Shown: positions 32,557 to 43,697 of the stretch, in pieces | How the letters are laid out: each line of letters starts with the position of its first letter | Position numbering within the stretch: position 1 is the stretch's first letter | NCBI GenBank assembly: GCA_030562195.1 | Contig: JAUJPP010000003.1 | Coordinates: forward strand, 15,345,398 to 15,409,397 | Length of the DNA stretch: 64,000 nt | Direction: 5' to 3' | DNA from: Nipponacmea schrenckii | Lineage: Eukaryota > Mollusca > Gastropoda > Lottiidae | The notes under the pieces: generated by a model | Seen by the model: the letters and a program-made list of their open reading frames with translations, nothing else | The model's database searches: none | Told to the model about the DNA's origin: nothing | Position numbers and translations under genes: made by a program

Positions 32557-32964
32557 TCAGGGAGATAATGAAAGGGGATCTAATCTACCATGTACAAGAA
32601 TATTACTAAGATTTTTATTCCTTTTGTAAGCAGTCACTAAACGTTTGGTATAGATATTAGGGCATTCATCCTTGAGTTCTTTATAAAAACGTTTCACAAT
32701 CACAGAGACGTTTTTAGCTGTAGAAATGTAGGTGGCGACAAAATGTATAATCTGGTTGTCATGCTGGATATTTAGACCGTTAGGTACGACTGTTTGTAAT
32801 TGGTTTATCCAGAAACTCTCCCTTTGTAGTCGTTTCGTTTTAGGTTTGATTGTTGTAGAGTCTGGTATCTTTTCTATGGGCGTAACTAGAAGATCTTCAA
32901 TGGAATGATTGGCTGAATTGAAATGGTTCGCGATTGGTCTATCTTTTTTTATGGAGAATGTCAA
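32557..32964 (-). pseudogene. PLE-2 endonuclease C-terminal fragment
   Basis: 135 residues: RPIANHFNSANHSIEDLLVT, then RLQRESFWINQLQTVVPNGL N, the end of the GIY-YIG endonuclease (HF ... H ... RE-x-x-W-I-x-x-L-x-T-x-x-P-x-GLN), then a tail like that of PLE-1 (NIYTKRLV ... NLSNILVHGRLDP). Confidence 0.75.
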
Positions 32965-33134
32965 AGCGATGACCGCTTAAACGAGTACGCAACGCGTTTT
33001 GTTTGAGAAGGTTGATGATGCTTATGGGAGATAATTTAGTGTCGAGGGCGCTGGTAGATTCTGAATCCGGTTGCTAGGAATTAAGATGGCGTCTTGGTGT
33101 GAGATGTTGGTGAATAGGTCTATATCATACGAAA

Positions 33135-33497
33135 CTAGCTGTCCAGTTTTGGAAATGTCTTTGATCTTCTTGCAGAACTCTGTTGAGTCCTTGATGAAAG
33201 AGGGCGAGGTTTTGCCAAGGGGGAGAGGAGTTTAACTAGGTATCGAGCAGTGTTATAGAATACGGAATCACGGAAGCATATTAAAAGTCTGACTTTGATG
33301 AGATCTTTATGTGGGTGAGATGGTTTGAATTGAAAAAGTTGTTGATTGATGAGATCATTGTTCTGGGCTAGGGTTCTAAGAAATTCGTTATGGAAATTGG
33401 CCAGGGGTGTGGTTGGGTCCTTCCGACGATATGTTGCGGTATCTTTCAGGAGATTGTTCCCTGTCATTATGAATCGTCCTGAATCGAAATGTAGCAT
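33135..33497 (-). pseudogene. PLE-2 N-terminal RT fragment
   Basis: Reads DTATYRRKDPTTPLANFHNE and NTARYLVKLLSPLAKP, the pre-RT and fingers region of Penelope-like proteins (tY-x-x-x-x-DPT; ylakyL-x-x-L-x-PL). Just past it the frame continues DLFTNIS, then breaks. Confidence 0.68.
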
Positions 33498-33560
33498 TTC
33501 CTTTGTCAGCTGGTAGGATGGTGATGTATTTGTTAGTTCTAAGGTATGGTGGATGTTAAT

Positions 33561-34239
33561 GTGGGTTTCTGTTTAAGGTTTGTATATTTTGGTCATTCAG
33601 TCTGGCTTGCAAATTCCAATTTCACTAAAACTAAGCGTTTTATGACATCAATGTAGCAAAAGATGCTATAAATGTATAAGGACCTCTGCACATGCCATTA
33701 AACATCTAGTTGTTATGGAATTATGTAGACATGCTCACTAATGGATTTTTCATATCAAGTCTCTCGACACTTTGGACACTTGATTTAATATAAGATTTTC
33801 TGATAGAAATTCATTTATCGCCTCCTAACAATTTGTGAGTTTATATTTTATTTATGAGAAGTTTATTTTCAATATATTATTCAATACCAAACAGGTGTGC
33901 CGTACTTATTGTTCAAATTAAAAGTAAATCGAAATATATCTGTCAAATTTCATAAATAATGCAGGCTCTGGAAAAAGTTTCTTCGATTAATAATCGCATA
34001 TGAATAGATTCAGATAAATGCATTCCGTTGCAATGAACATCAGAAAGAATCAAGATATAACTACTATACAACCTGTTAACCACAGGTTAGTCCGAATCCA
34101 GGGGACATTTATATATGATTTATAATTCAAGTCCCTGTCCTAATCCATAGTTATGTTATTTGTATATCCTGAACATACGTCGACATGGAAGCTCGTTAAC
34201 GATTTAACGTGATCCATATCATTAGACATAGAAATATCC
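33561..34239. other. Non-coding spacer
   Basis: AT-rich, no supported feature. Confidence 0.4.
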
Positions 34240-35180
34240 AAGGAGAACATCTATAAGAATATTACATTTACTTTAGTGACAGACATTTTAATTATAATGT
34301 TAGATATAGCCATAGACATAGAGTATACTGATAAACATTATGTTACTTCAGTGATCGACATTATAACAATAATGTTACTTTAGAAAAAGACATTCTAGTA
34401 AAAATGTTAACCATCTACATTAATTAATAACTTAATAACATTAGTCATTCACATGTTCACGGAGTTAAATAATGCTACATTAGTTTCGGGGAAAGAACGG
34501 TTTGATTCCCTCAAATGTAGATCCACGAAATGGGACAAATACTTAATTGATGATTGGGATAGACATTCTAATACATAAATAATGTTAAATTAGTTATAGC
34601 CATTCTAATTCTGATTTAACATTGGCCATAGACATAGAGAATTGATAGTGTTACATTAGTGATACACATTCTACTTATGATGTTCGGCCTACATTGTCCA
34701 TGTGCATAGAGAATAATAAAGTTACATTAGTGATAAACATTCTACTTATGATGTTAGTCCTACATTGGCTATAAGCATAGAGAATGAAATTGTTACAATA
34801 GGGATAAAATTCTACTATTAATGTTTTATTGGCCAGAGACATAGCCTATTAATGATAAAGAAGCAATACTTTAACATTCGCCCAAAACATCCTAATAATA
34901 ATGTTACGTTGTCAAAGATATTAGACACATTCATATAACAATATTACATTAGCGATTGTCATTTGAATAATAATGTTACTTTAGATCTAAACATTCTCAT
35001 GAAAATGTTATATTGGTCATAAGCATAAATATAGCATTAGTCATACACATAATGCATTATCCATAGATACCATTGTAGCAGCAACCATAGGCATATTAAC
35101 AGAAATAAAGCATTAGCCATAGACATAATGTAACATTAGCCACATATATCATGTAGAAATAGCCATAGACATAATAATTA
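34240..35180 (+). repeat. Degenerate tandem array, period about 71 bp
   Basis: The unit contains ATGTTACATTAGTGATA.ACATTCTA and CATTGGCCATAGACATAGA. Starts at 34650, 34721 and 34792 give a 71-bp period in the best-preserved part. The ends are heavily diverged. Confidence 0.65.
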
Positions 35181-36080
35181 AAATTAATAATGATGATGAT
35201 TACATATTAAAGAGTGCTTATTCCAGGGTATTTATCATATCCAATAGTTATAACTTCATGTAACTGAAATATTTTATTTTCATGGAGTGAACATGTTAAA
35301 GTATCAGTAACAGATATCATATTATCCGGTCAGTTTAAAGACTAATTGACTGTTGACCACTAAATAATTGACAAAAAAAGTATCACTTCATATAAATGGT
35401 TCACGACTTTATAACAAAAGAAACCATAAAAGAATATCAATAATAGAATTTAACTAAAGTAATAAATACATAGGAAATCAATTAAACTACGTCCCACACC
35501 AGCTGATAATATAATATTTTCTAAACACTGACTTTTTATTTTCAAAAGTCAATTGGATTAAATTAACCTAGGTTCGACAAGCGAAATGACTAATTCTTGG
35601 CTTTCACATACCTTGATACGACTTCAAAACGGAGGTAAACAACCGTGTTAAACTAATGCTAGGTTCTCTGAGTAAGGCTACCCTGATCTATTGCTTTCTA
35701 TGGCAACTTTTTAACCTCCGAGATCCTCCAACCCAATATGGAGAGATAACAAGTTTCTGTCTTGTATAGGAGTGAGAATATCACACTTACTTTAAAAGAA
35801 ACCCTAAATAATATCTCCCATCATCTAGACAAACCTATTGGCAACCATTACAACTTCATAAAAATTCCACGCAGATATGAGAAAAGGTCATCTCTAAAAT
35901 AGTCACCGATCCTAAAATCTCAACATTACGCAGAGACCTTTGGATGCCCAAATTTCAAACTATTTCCAGACTAAATATACAGCATGGCTAATTGATAACC
36001 ATATATTATTTTCATAATTTTTACATAACTTTAAACCTGTGCCAGTGTCTTCTGTTGAATAGTTACTACATTCCAATAGT
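35181..36080. other. Non-coding spacer
   Basis: No coding region or clear repeat seen. Confidence 0.4.
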
Positions 36081-36099
36081 TTATGGAAGCCGGATACGG

Positions 36100-36430
36100 C
36101 CATCTCGTATTCTCGCATTCTCGCCTTTGAAAAAAAGGAGGCGAGAACGCGAGAACGCGAGGGACGAGAACGCGAGAAAGCGACAACACGAGGAAACTAT
36201 GGAAGCCGAATACGGCCATCTCGTGTTCTCGCATTCTCGCCTTTGAAAATATGGAAGCCGGATACGGCCATCTCGTGTTCTCGCATTCTCGCCTGAAAAT
36301 TAGGAGGCGAGAGCGCGAGAAAGCGAGAACGCGAGGGACGAGAACGCGAGAAATCGACAACACGAGGAAAAGGGCGAGAACGCGAGAAAATTAGGGCGAC
36401 AAAGCGAGAAAAACTTCCCTCATGTTCTCG
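36100..36430. repeat. GCGAGAAC/GCGAGAAA repeat block 1
   Basis: GC-rich variants of the octamer GCGAGAAC, with GCGACAAC and GGGACGAGAAC interspersed. They are arranged as short opposing runs (TTCTCGC then GCGAGAA), which gives hairpin potential. Strikingly unlike the AT-rich surroundings. Confidence 0.8.
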
Positions 36431-38340
36431 CGTTCCGGTTTCCCATTTTATTTTAAATATATAAAAATAAAATTTTCATAGCCCTTAAAGTTGACAAATT
36501 AGCCACTCGAATGATAAAATTCAAATAAAATACACTAGTGCTGCAAAGGCTGGGGAACTTTCCGGTAATTTTGGAAATTTAAATGGAAATTTTCGGAAAC
36601 TTTCAAGGGCTGGGAACTTTTGAAATATTGAATTTTTTTTTTTTTTAATTATAAAAGTTATTTGACAAAATTTTATTTTTAACATCTCCATCTGGACAAA
36701 GTAATGGACAGCCTTGTGAAGTTCAGTGCCTTTGGGAAGGAGAAGGGGTATGGGCGTCTGCGAAACCTGGGGGAAAGGCCTATGTGGAACCGAGGCTGTA
36801 TACAATTCTTCTACAAACTCCTCTCTAACTTTTCCTTATTCGACAATATTCACGCCAAGGCTCCCACCAAACTAACAAATGTCAAATGCTTGTTTCTATT
36901 AAAGTTAACCTTGGACTGTTCGAAGCCAACTCTGATAGTCTTCTAGAGGAATCACAGCTTAGTGATGGTGAGGTTGAAACATCTCATCTTGACTAAATTT
37001 GTTTAATTATTCTACACTTGATGGGTTAGTTTGATTTTAGTAATATTTTAGTTATTTACCAAATTGGTGTTAAATTGCTTTAGTTGTTATCATTATTCAT
37101 TTTTGATTTTATTTTGCACCATTTCTAGCATAATGCCATAGCAGTACATAAATGTTGATGTGCTTAAAATGAAATCGAGCCAGCAATAAATATGACAAAA
37201 AACTTTGTGCTTTGCAATTCTTTTTACCAACATATGTCAGGAATTTTTGGGAAATATTGGGAAAAATTGATTGGAGATTCAGAAAATCGTATTTGTCTCG
37301 TTTTGTATAAAACAAAACAATTGTGATTTATAAAGTCTTTTTATATAGTACACATTAGAGGTCTATGAGGTGACATATTGTTTGAATGTTGGCAAAAAAA
37401 ATGCAAAACACAAAGTTTTTTTGTCATATTTATTGCTTTGAACATTTCTACCGTAAAAAGTCAAGTCTAACTTCATTCACATTCCAGTTGCCAAAATAAT
37501 ATGGAAGGGGTATCGTTGCCAAAACTGTGTGCAAAGTCAAGATTGCAAAGTCAAAAATTCATATTTCCACATGTCACATTTTACAAAATTCATTCTCTAC
37601 AAAATCAGAATGTCGCAATTTGAATTGCAAAGTCAACAATTACTCATTTCGGTTTTCAAGATTGTCAATTATAACAATGAAAACGCCAACTTGAAATTGT
37701 TTTCTAACAATATTAACTTCTGCATTTTGCATCAATAACATTACCAACTATGTATTCTTGACTTTGCATTCTCGACATCTGTAAACTCGACGTCTGTATT
37801 CTTGAACGTTTACCATAAGGTTCCGTGACCTACTTCATTAGCATATTACGGAAATCAACGGAAGTTATAAAAGGCGACGTTAAACCTTCATTAGTATATT
37901 ACTATTACGGAAAATCTCGTAATCTTACCGAATCCTTGACTGCTCCCTACAAAACCGGTTGTTTACTGCACTTAAAGCAGTTTCTTAATAAATATGACAC
38001 ATTTTCTGATTTTATAATCATTGTGTTTCTGTGCACTCATTAACGAAATGTATTTTACCGGACGTATTTCATATTGTGGATTAAATATATGTAAAAACTA
38101 AAAGTTAACAGTAAATTGAAAGACATTGGTTAAAATTAAATAAAATTATTGTCACTTGCATTTGTTTCTTGTCCTGTTCGATTAAGACTGAGATGAAAAG
38201 CAAATTACTTAATATTCACAAAATGTGATTTTTATACAGTAATCCTTTTTATCTGTGCGTTGCTTCAAATCCATTATTAAATCTGAGTTTTCTCAGTCAT
38301 TTTTTTCTTTTTTCTTTTTTTCTTTTTTCTTTTTTTTTTC

Positions 38341-38448
38341 CAATGTATTGCCCCATGGGCTGAATGTGTGACAGGACCATGTCCTTGTGTATTGGGCCTA
38401 ATTCTGACCGATGTAAAATAAAGAGTTTATTATTATTATTATTATTAT
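38341..38448 (+). repeat. Retroposon 3' tail, copy 2
   Basis: Shares CCATGTCCTTGTGTATT and a terminal (ATT)n with 7280-7388; contains AATAAAGAG. Preceded by a T/C-rich run (38299-38340). Confidence 0.55.
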
Positions 38449-38744
38449 TTAAGGATCAATTCCTTGGGTTTGATTCTGACGCAACATTAATGTCGTACAT
38501 TTGATAGAAAACTTAAAATTCAGTGATTTATGTTAGATGGGTATGTCTCGTAAATTACAATTACAGAAAAATGTGACTCCCCCTCTGTAAAGATTGACCC
38601 GATTCAACAAGGCTGGTAAAAAAAATCATTTATTTTCCTAACATAATACAGTTTTAGAAAAAATAAGAAATTTCCTTAAAACTGATGTTATTTTTCTCAT
38701 TTTTTCCATCACAACTTTACCATTTTATGAGAATGAGAATTTTT

Positions 38745-39215
38745 ATGCTAATGAAGGTTTATAACTTCCGTGGATTCCGTGATATGCTAATGAAGGTTTA
38801 ACGCCGTCTTTTATAACTTCCGTGGATTTCCGTAATATGCTAATGAAGGTTTAACGCCGTCTTTTATAAATTCCGTGGATTTCCGTAATATGCTAATGAA
38901 GGTTTAACGCCATCTTTTATAACTTCCGTGGATTTTCGTAATATGCTAATGAAGGTTTAACGTCGTCTGTCAAAATTTCCGTGGATTTCCGTAATATGCT
39001 AATGAAGGTTTAACGTCACCTTTAATAACTTCCGTGAATTTCCGTAATATGCTAATGAAGGTTTAACGTCGTCTGTCAAAATTTCCGTGGATTTCCGTAA
39101 TATTCTAATGAAGGTTTAACGTCGTCTGTCAAAATTTCCGTGGATTTCTGTAATATGTTAATGAAGGTTTAACGTCGCCTTTAATAACTCCCGTGGATTT
39201 CCGTAATATGCTAAT
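38745..39215 (+). repeat. 53-bp tandem array, about nine units, inside F2
   Basis: The unit GCTAATGAAGGTTTAACG(C/T)C..C is followed by ACTTCCGTGGATTTCCGTAA and TAT. Only one to two units are seen, inverted, in the left arm (37826-37915). Confidence 0.8.
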
Positions 39216-40210
39216 GAAGTAGGTCACGGAACCTTATATGGTAAACGTTCAAGAATACAGACGTCGAGTTTACGGATGTCGAGAATGCAAAGTCAAGAAT
39301 ACACAGTTGGTAATGTTATTGATGCAAAATGCAGAAGTTAATATTGTTAGAAAACGATTTCAAGTTGGCGTTTTCATTGTTATAATTGACAATCTTGAAA
39401 ACCGAAATGAGTAATTGTTGACTTTGCAATTCAAATTGCGACATTCTGATTTTGTAGAGAATGAAACGTGACATGTGGAAATATGAATTTTTGACTTTGC
39501 AATCTTGACTTTGCACACAGTTTTGGCAACGATACCCCTCCATAAAATAAATCTACCATAATCATTGCTTCTATAGTTTGCTTAATATATGATGATTATA
39601 ATTTTGACTACTAAGATAATGTCTGGCTCGATTTCATTTTAAGCGCATCAACATTTATGTACTGCCATGGCATTATGCTAAAAATGGTGCAAAATAAAAT
39701 TAAAAATGAATAATGATAACAACTAAAGCAATTTAACACAATCACGTTGAAAAAAGAATTGGTAACTCCAATTTGGTAAATAACTAAAATATTACAAAAA
39801 TCAAACTAGCCCATCAAGTGTAGAATAATTAAACAAATTTAGTCATTAATTTCCACGTGAGATGTTTCAACCTCACCATCACTAAGCCGCGATTCCTCTA
39901 GAAGACTATCAGAGTTGGCTTCGAACAGTCCAAGGTTAACTTTAATAGAAACAAGCATTTGTCATTTGTTAGTTTGGTGGGAGTTTTAATGGACAGCCTT
40001 GTGAAGTTCAGTGCCTTTGGAAAGGAGAAGGGGTATGGGCGTCTGCGAAACCTGGTGGAAAGGCCGTTGTGGTACCAAGGCTGTATACAATTCTTCTACA
40101 AACTCCTCTCAGTTCGGCCTCATCTGAACGCAATATTCACGCCAAGGCTCCCACCAAACTAACAAATGACAAATGCTTGTTTCTATTAAAGTAAACCTTG
40201 GACTGTTCGA

Positions 40211-41790
40211 TATGGAAGACAATCCCTGTCATAATTAATCATTCTTAATGCTTAATTCGGTGTTAAACATTAGTACAGTAAAATCAACATTTGTACGCTT
40301 AAATTGACATTTGTTCGCTAAATTCATAATTTGTTGTTAAAAATTTATCAATCAATTAAAGAATATTACTGAACAAATTAACGATTTAGCCGAACTAATA
40401 TTGCCCACTTCATAACGCCGAATGAAGTTTACCGAACTAATGTTGAAAAACATTTCTCTCATTTCATGAGAACGATATCATTATGACGACATGTGGCGCT
40501 GCTCAATTTTAGTTAGGGCTTCGTTCCTATTTATTTCGCCAATTTTTATGGCCGGCCAGTGGCTGTGTACAAAGTAAAGAATCTTATTATGAATTCCAAT
40601 ATAAAATTTTTGAAAAATGGCCAATTTTTTAACAGTCCACGGTGATGGTGGTAGGGCATAAATTTTGATGGAATTGGCAGAATCCTAACCACACGGTGCC
40701 TTCAGGCCTGAGAATAAATCAAATAATTCCAATGTAATGGTATTTTCATGCCAAACGTAGTGACTGGCCAGTCAGTGATGAAAACTCTTCATGGCAAACT
40801 GATAAAATATGGCCAATTTTTTATCAGTCCACGCTGATGGTGGTGGGGCATAAGTTTTGATGGAATTGGTAATTACCACATGTGGTGCCTTCAGACCTAT
40901 GAAAATCCAAAAAATTCCCATAAAATGGTATTTTCATGCTAAGTTTAGCGACTGGCCAGTCAGTGATGAAGACTCTTCATGGCAAATTTTTAGAAAAATG
41001 ACCTTGTTTGAAAAGTCCACGCTGATGGTGGTGGGGAATAAATTTGAATTGGCAGAATCCCAACCAAATAGTGGCTTCTGACCTTTACTCCCCACCATCG
41101 TGGACTGTTAAAAATTGACGACGAGCCATAACAAGTCTTCATCTTTATCTGGCCAGTACCTAAACTTGGCATGAAAATACTATTATATTGGCATTTTAGA
41201 TATATTCACACGTCTGAAGAAACCATGTGGTTGGGATTTTGCAAATTCCATCAAATTACCTTTCCCACCACCATCACTGTGGACTGTACAAAAATTGGCC
41301 ATTTTGAAAACCTTTCATGTTATAGGCACCATATTTATCTCAAAATCTCACATTCCAATGTATAAAGAGTACCAAGAGTTTGATTAAAAACTTCGCTTTT
41401 ATCAAATTGGAATTCATAATAAGATTCTTTACTTTGTACACAACCAATTGCCGGCCATAAAAATTGACCAAATAAATAAAAGCCCTAACTCAAATTGAGC
41501 AGTGCCACTTGTCGTCATAATGATAACGTTCTCATGAAATGCGAGAAATGTTTTTCAACATTTGTTCGGTAAACTTCATTCGGCGTCATGAAGTGGGCAA
41601 TATTAGTTCGGCTTTATCGTTAATTTGTTAAGTAATATTCTTCATTCGATTGATAAATTTTTAACAACAAATAATGAATTTAGTGAACGAATGTCAAATT
41701 AAGCGTACAAATGTTGATTTTACTGTACTAATGTTTATCACCGAATTAAGCATTAAGAATGATTAATTATGGCAGGGATTGTCTTCCATA
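40211..41790. mobile_element. Foldback element F1, 1.58 kb
   Basis: Ends TATGGAAGACAATCCCTG and its exact reverse complement. Arms are about 390 bp (40211-40605 against 41405-41790). Direct flanks GTTCGA (40205-40210 and 41791-41796). Empty sites with a single GTTCGA are at 36918-36923 and, inverted, 39921-39926. The core holds three units of about 190 bp (40633, 40825, 41014) with GTCCACGCTGATGGTGGTG, then inverted partial units. No transposase. Confidence 0.85.
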
Positions 41791-42594
41791 GTTCGAAACC
41801 AACTCTGATAGTCTCCTAGATGAACCACAGCTTAGTGATGGTGAGGTTGAAACATCTCACGTGGAAATTATTGACTAAATATGTTTTAATTATTCTACAC
41901 TTGATGGGCAAGTTTGATTTTTGTTATATTTTAGTTATTTACCAAATTGGAGTTACCAATTCTTTTTTCAACGTGATTGTGTTAAATTGCTTTAGTTGTT
42001 ATCATTATTCATTTTTAATTTTATTTTGCACCATTTTTAGCATAATGCCATAGCAGTACATAAATGTTGATGTGCTTAAAATGAAATCGAGCCAAACATT
42101 ATCTTAGTAGTCAAAATTATAATCATCATATATTAAGCAAACTATAGAAGCAATGATTATGGTAGATTTATTTTGGCAACTGGAATGTGAATGGCGTTAG
42201 ACTTAACTTTTTAATGTTCAAAGCAATAAATATGACAAAAAAAACTTTATGTTTTGCATTTCTTTTTACCTACATTCAAACAATATGTCACCTCATAGAC
42301 CTTTAATGTGTACTATATAAAAAGACTTTATAAATCACAATTGTTTTGTTTTATACAAAAAGAGACAAATACGATTTTCTGAATCTCCAATTTTTCCCAA
42401 TATTTCCCAAAAATTCCTGAAAGTTTCCTGGAAATTTTATTTGAAAATTCCGGAAATTTTGCAACACTAGGAAACGCATTTGTGAATTTGGAAAAGGGTC
42501 CGAAAGAGAAGTGTATCTTTGTGCCATCATAAACAAAACCCGTTAACAAAACACGTGATACGCATGCGAAATAATCGATTGTCGAGAAACCGGA

Positions 42595-42990
42595 AGGCGA
42601 GAACGCGAGAACGCGAGGAAGCGACAACGCGAAAACACGAGAACGCGAGAAAGCGAGAAGGTGAGGAAATTAACATTTTCAGAAAAAAAAAAGTTCAAAT
42701 TACATACACGAGAAAGCGAGAACGCGAGAAAGCGACAACACGAGAAAGCGACAACGCGAGGAAAATGAAGGTCGAGAACGCGAGAATGCGAGGAAAAGCA
42801 CTCTGTTATCAAAATTTACAAAGGCGAGAACGCGAGAACACGAGGGTATTTTTTCTCGCTTTATCGCCCTCTTTTTCTCGCGTTCTCGCGCTGTTTTCTC
42901 GTGTTGTCGCTTTCTCGCGTTCTCGTCCCTCGCTTTCTCGCGTTCTCGCTTTCTCGCTTTCTCGCGTTCTCGCATTCTCGCCCTCTTAAC
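42595..42990. repeat. GCGAGAAC repeat block 2 (two opposing halves)
   Basis: The forward octamer run (42597-42835) faces a reverse run (42848-42985). Sits just inside the right end of the foldback complex and corresponds, inverted, to block 3 at 63370-63830. Confidence 0.85.
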
Positions 42991-43109
42991 AAAGTCGAGA
43001 ACACGGGAAATTGAATGGACGCAACCGGCTTCCATAGTCAATAACTATTTTCAAACTGCCTTTATATAAATGCTTTTTGTTTTAAAATAGACTAAATTGA
43101 ACTATATTG

Positions 43110-43690
43110 ATATAGGTTATTGATTATTGTCCTAAAAGTTTACTGATTATTGTCCTAAAAATTTTTTGATTATCATCCTAAAGGTTTATTAATTATAGTC
43201 CTAAAAGTTTACTGAGCATTGCCCCAGAAGTTTACCTATCAATCACCTAAAAGTTTACTGATTATTTCCCGAAAGGTTTATTGATTATTTTCCCAAAAGT
43301 TTACTGATTATTGTCCTAAAAGTTTACTGATTATTGCCCTAAAAGTCTATTGATTATTTCCCTAAAAGTTAACTGATTATTGCCCTAAATGTTATTGATT
43401 ATTGTCCTAGAAGTTTACTTATTATCATGTTCCTAAAGCAACGTTTGGATATATAAATGAATATTATGTATTATCCAAACGTTGCATTAGGAACATGACT
43501 GAAAATTGTCCTTAGAGTCTTTGATTATCATCCTAAAAGTTTACAAATTGTCCTTAATGTTTTACTGATTATTGTTCTAAAAGTTTACTGATATTGTCCT
43601 AGTGTTTTTTTTTTTTTTTGAAATTATTATCCTTAAACTTTACTAATTATTGTCCAAAATGTTTATTGATTATAGTCCTAAAAGTTTACA
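43110..43690 (+). repeat. 23-bp tandem array
   Basis: The unit AAAAGTTTACTGATTATTGTCCT repeats with drift about twenty times and is interrupted by the hairpin at 43426-43497. Confidence 0.75.
43426..43497. mobile_element. 72-nt hairpin insertion
   Basis: A 26-nt arm (43426-43451, starts CATGTTCCTAAAGCAACG) is matched inverted by 43472-43497 with one mismatch, around a 20-nt loop. It interrupts the 23-bp array. Confidence 0.65.
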
Positions 43691-43697
43691 TGTACTT

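Larger units (their letters stand above)
31530..33560 (-). mobile_element. Penelope-like retroelement (PLE-2), rearranged
   Basis: Minus-strand blocks, in reading order: N-terminal RT (33497-33000), endonuclease tail (32964-32557), then RT palm and thumb (32336-31560). In an intact element the palm precedes the endonuclease, so the order is permuted. A 3' UTR block shared with PLE-1 lies near 32400. Confidence 0.72.
37500..39544. mobile_element. Foldback element F2, 2.05 kb
   Basis: The left end TATGGAAGGGGTATCG matches the right end inverted (CGATACCCCTCCATA). The arms are about 350 bp (37500-37860 against 39205-39544). Flanked by AAATAA at 37494-37499 and 39545-39550. The uninterrupted site, in reverse orientation, is at 42165-42176. 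The interior has a 53-bp tandem array near the right arm and a retroposon tail (38341-38448). No transposase. Confidence 0.8.
36081..43041. mobile_element. Nested foldback (palindromic) element complex
   Basis: Begins TATGGAAGCCGG (36081) and ends CCGGCTTCCATA (43041). Contents: GCGAGAAC arrays near both ends, a direct partial copy at 36684-37230, and a palindrome with arms 37235-37499 plus 39551-39989 against 40146-40210 plus 41797-42418, centred near 40065. Two younger foldback elements are inserted in it (37500-39544 and 40211-41790). 36081 also has two extra internal TATGGAAGCC starts (36199 and 36250), so the left end is rearranged. No matching 6-bp duplication was found for the outer ends. 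Confidence 0.6.

Noticed and set aside
42519..43041. Long ORFs rich in Arg/Glu or Ser/Arg on both strands, also at 36031-36363 and 63254-63970
   Set aside because: They are translations of the GCGAGAAC octamer array, open on both strands because the repeat lacks stop codons. No sign of a real protein.
43110..43690. CRISPR-like array
   Set aside because: Units are contiguous with no unique spacers, the genome is eukaryotic, and the array is an ordinary satellite. The same holds for the 34-, 53-, 71- and 160-bp arrays.
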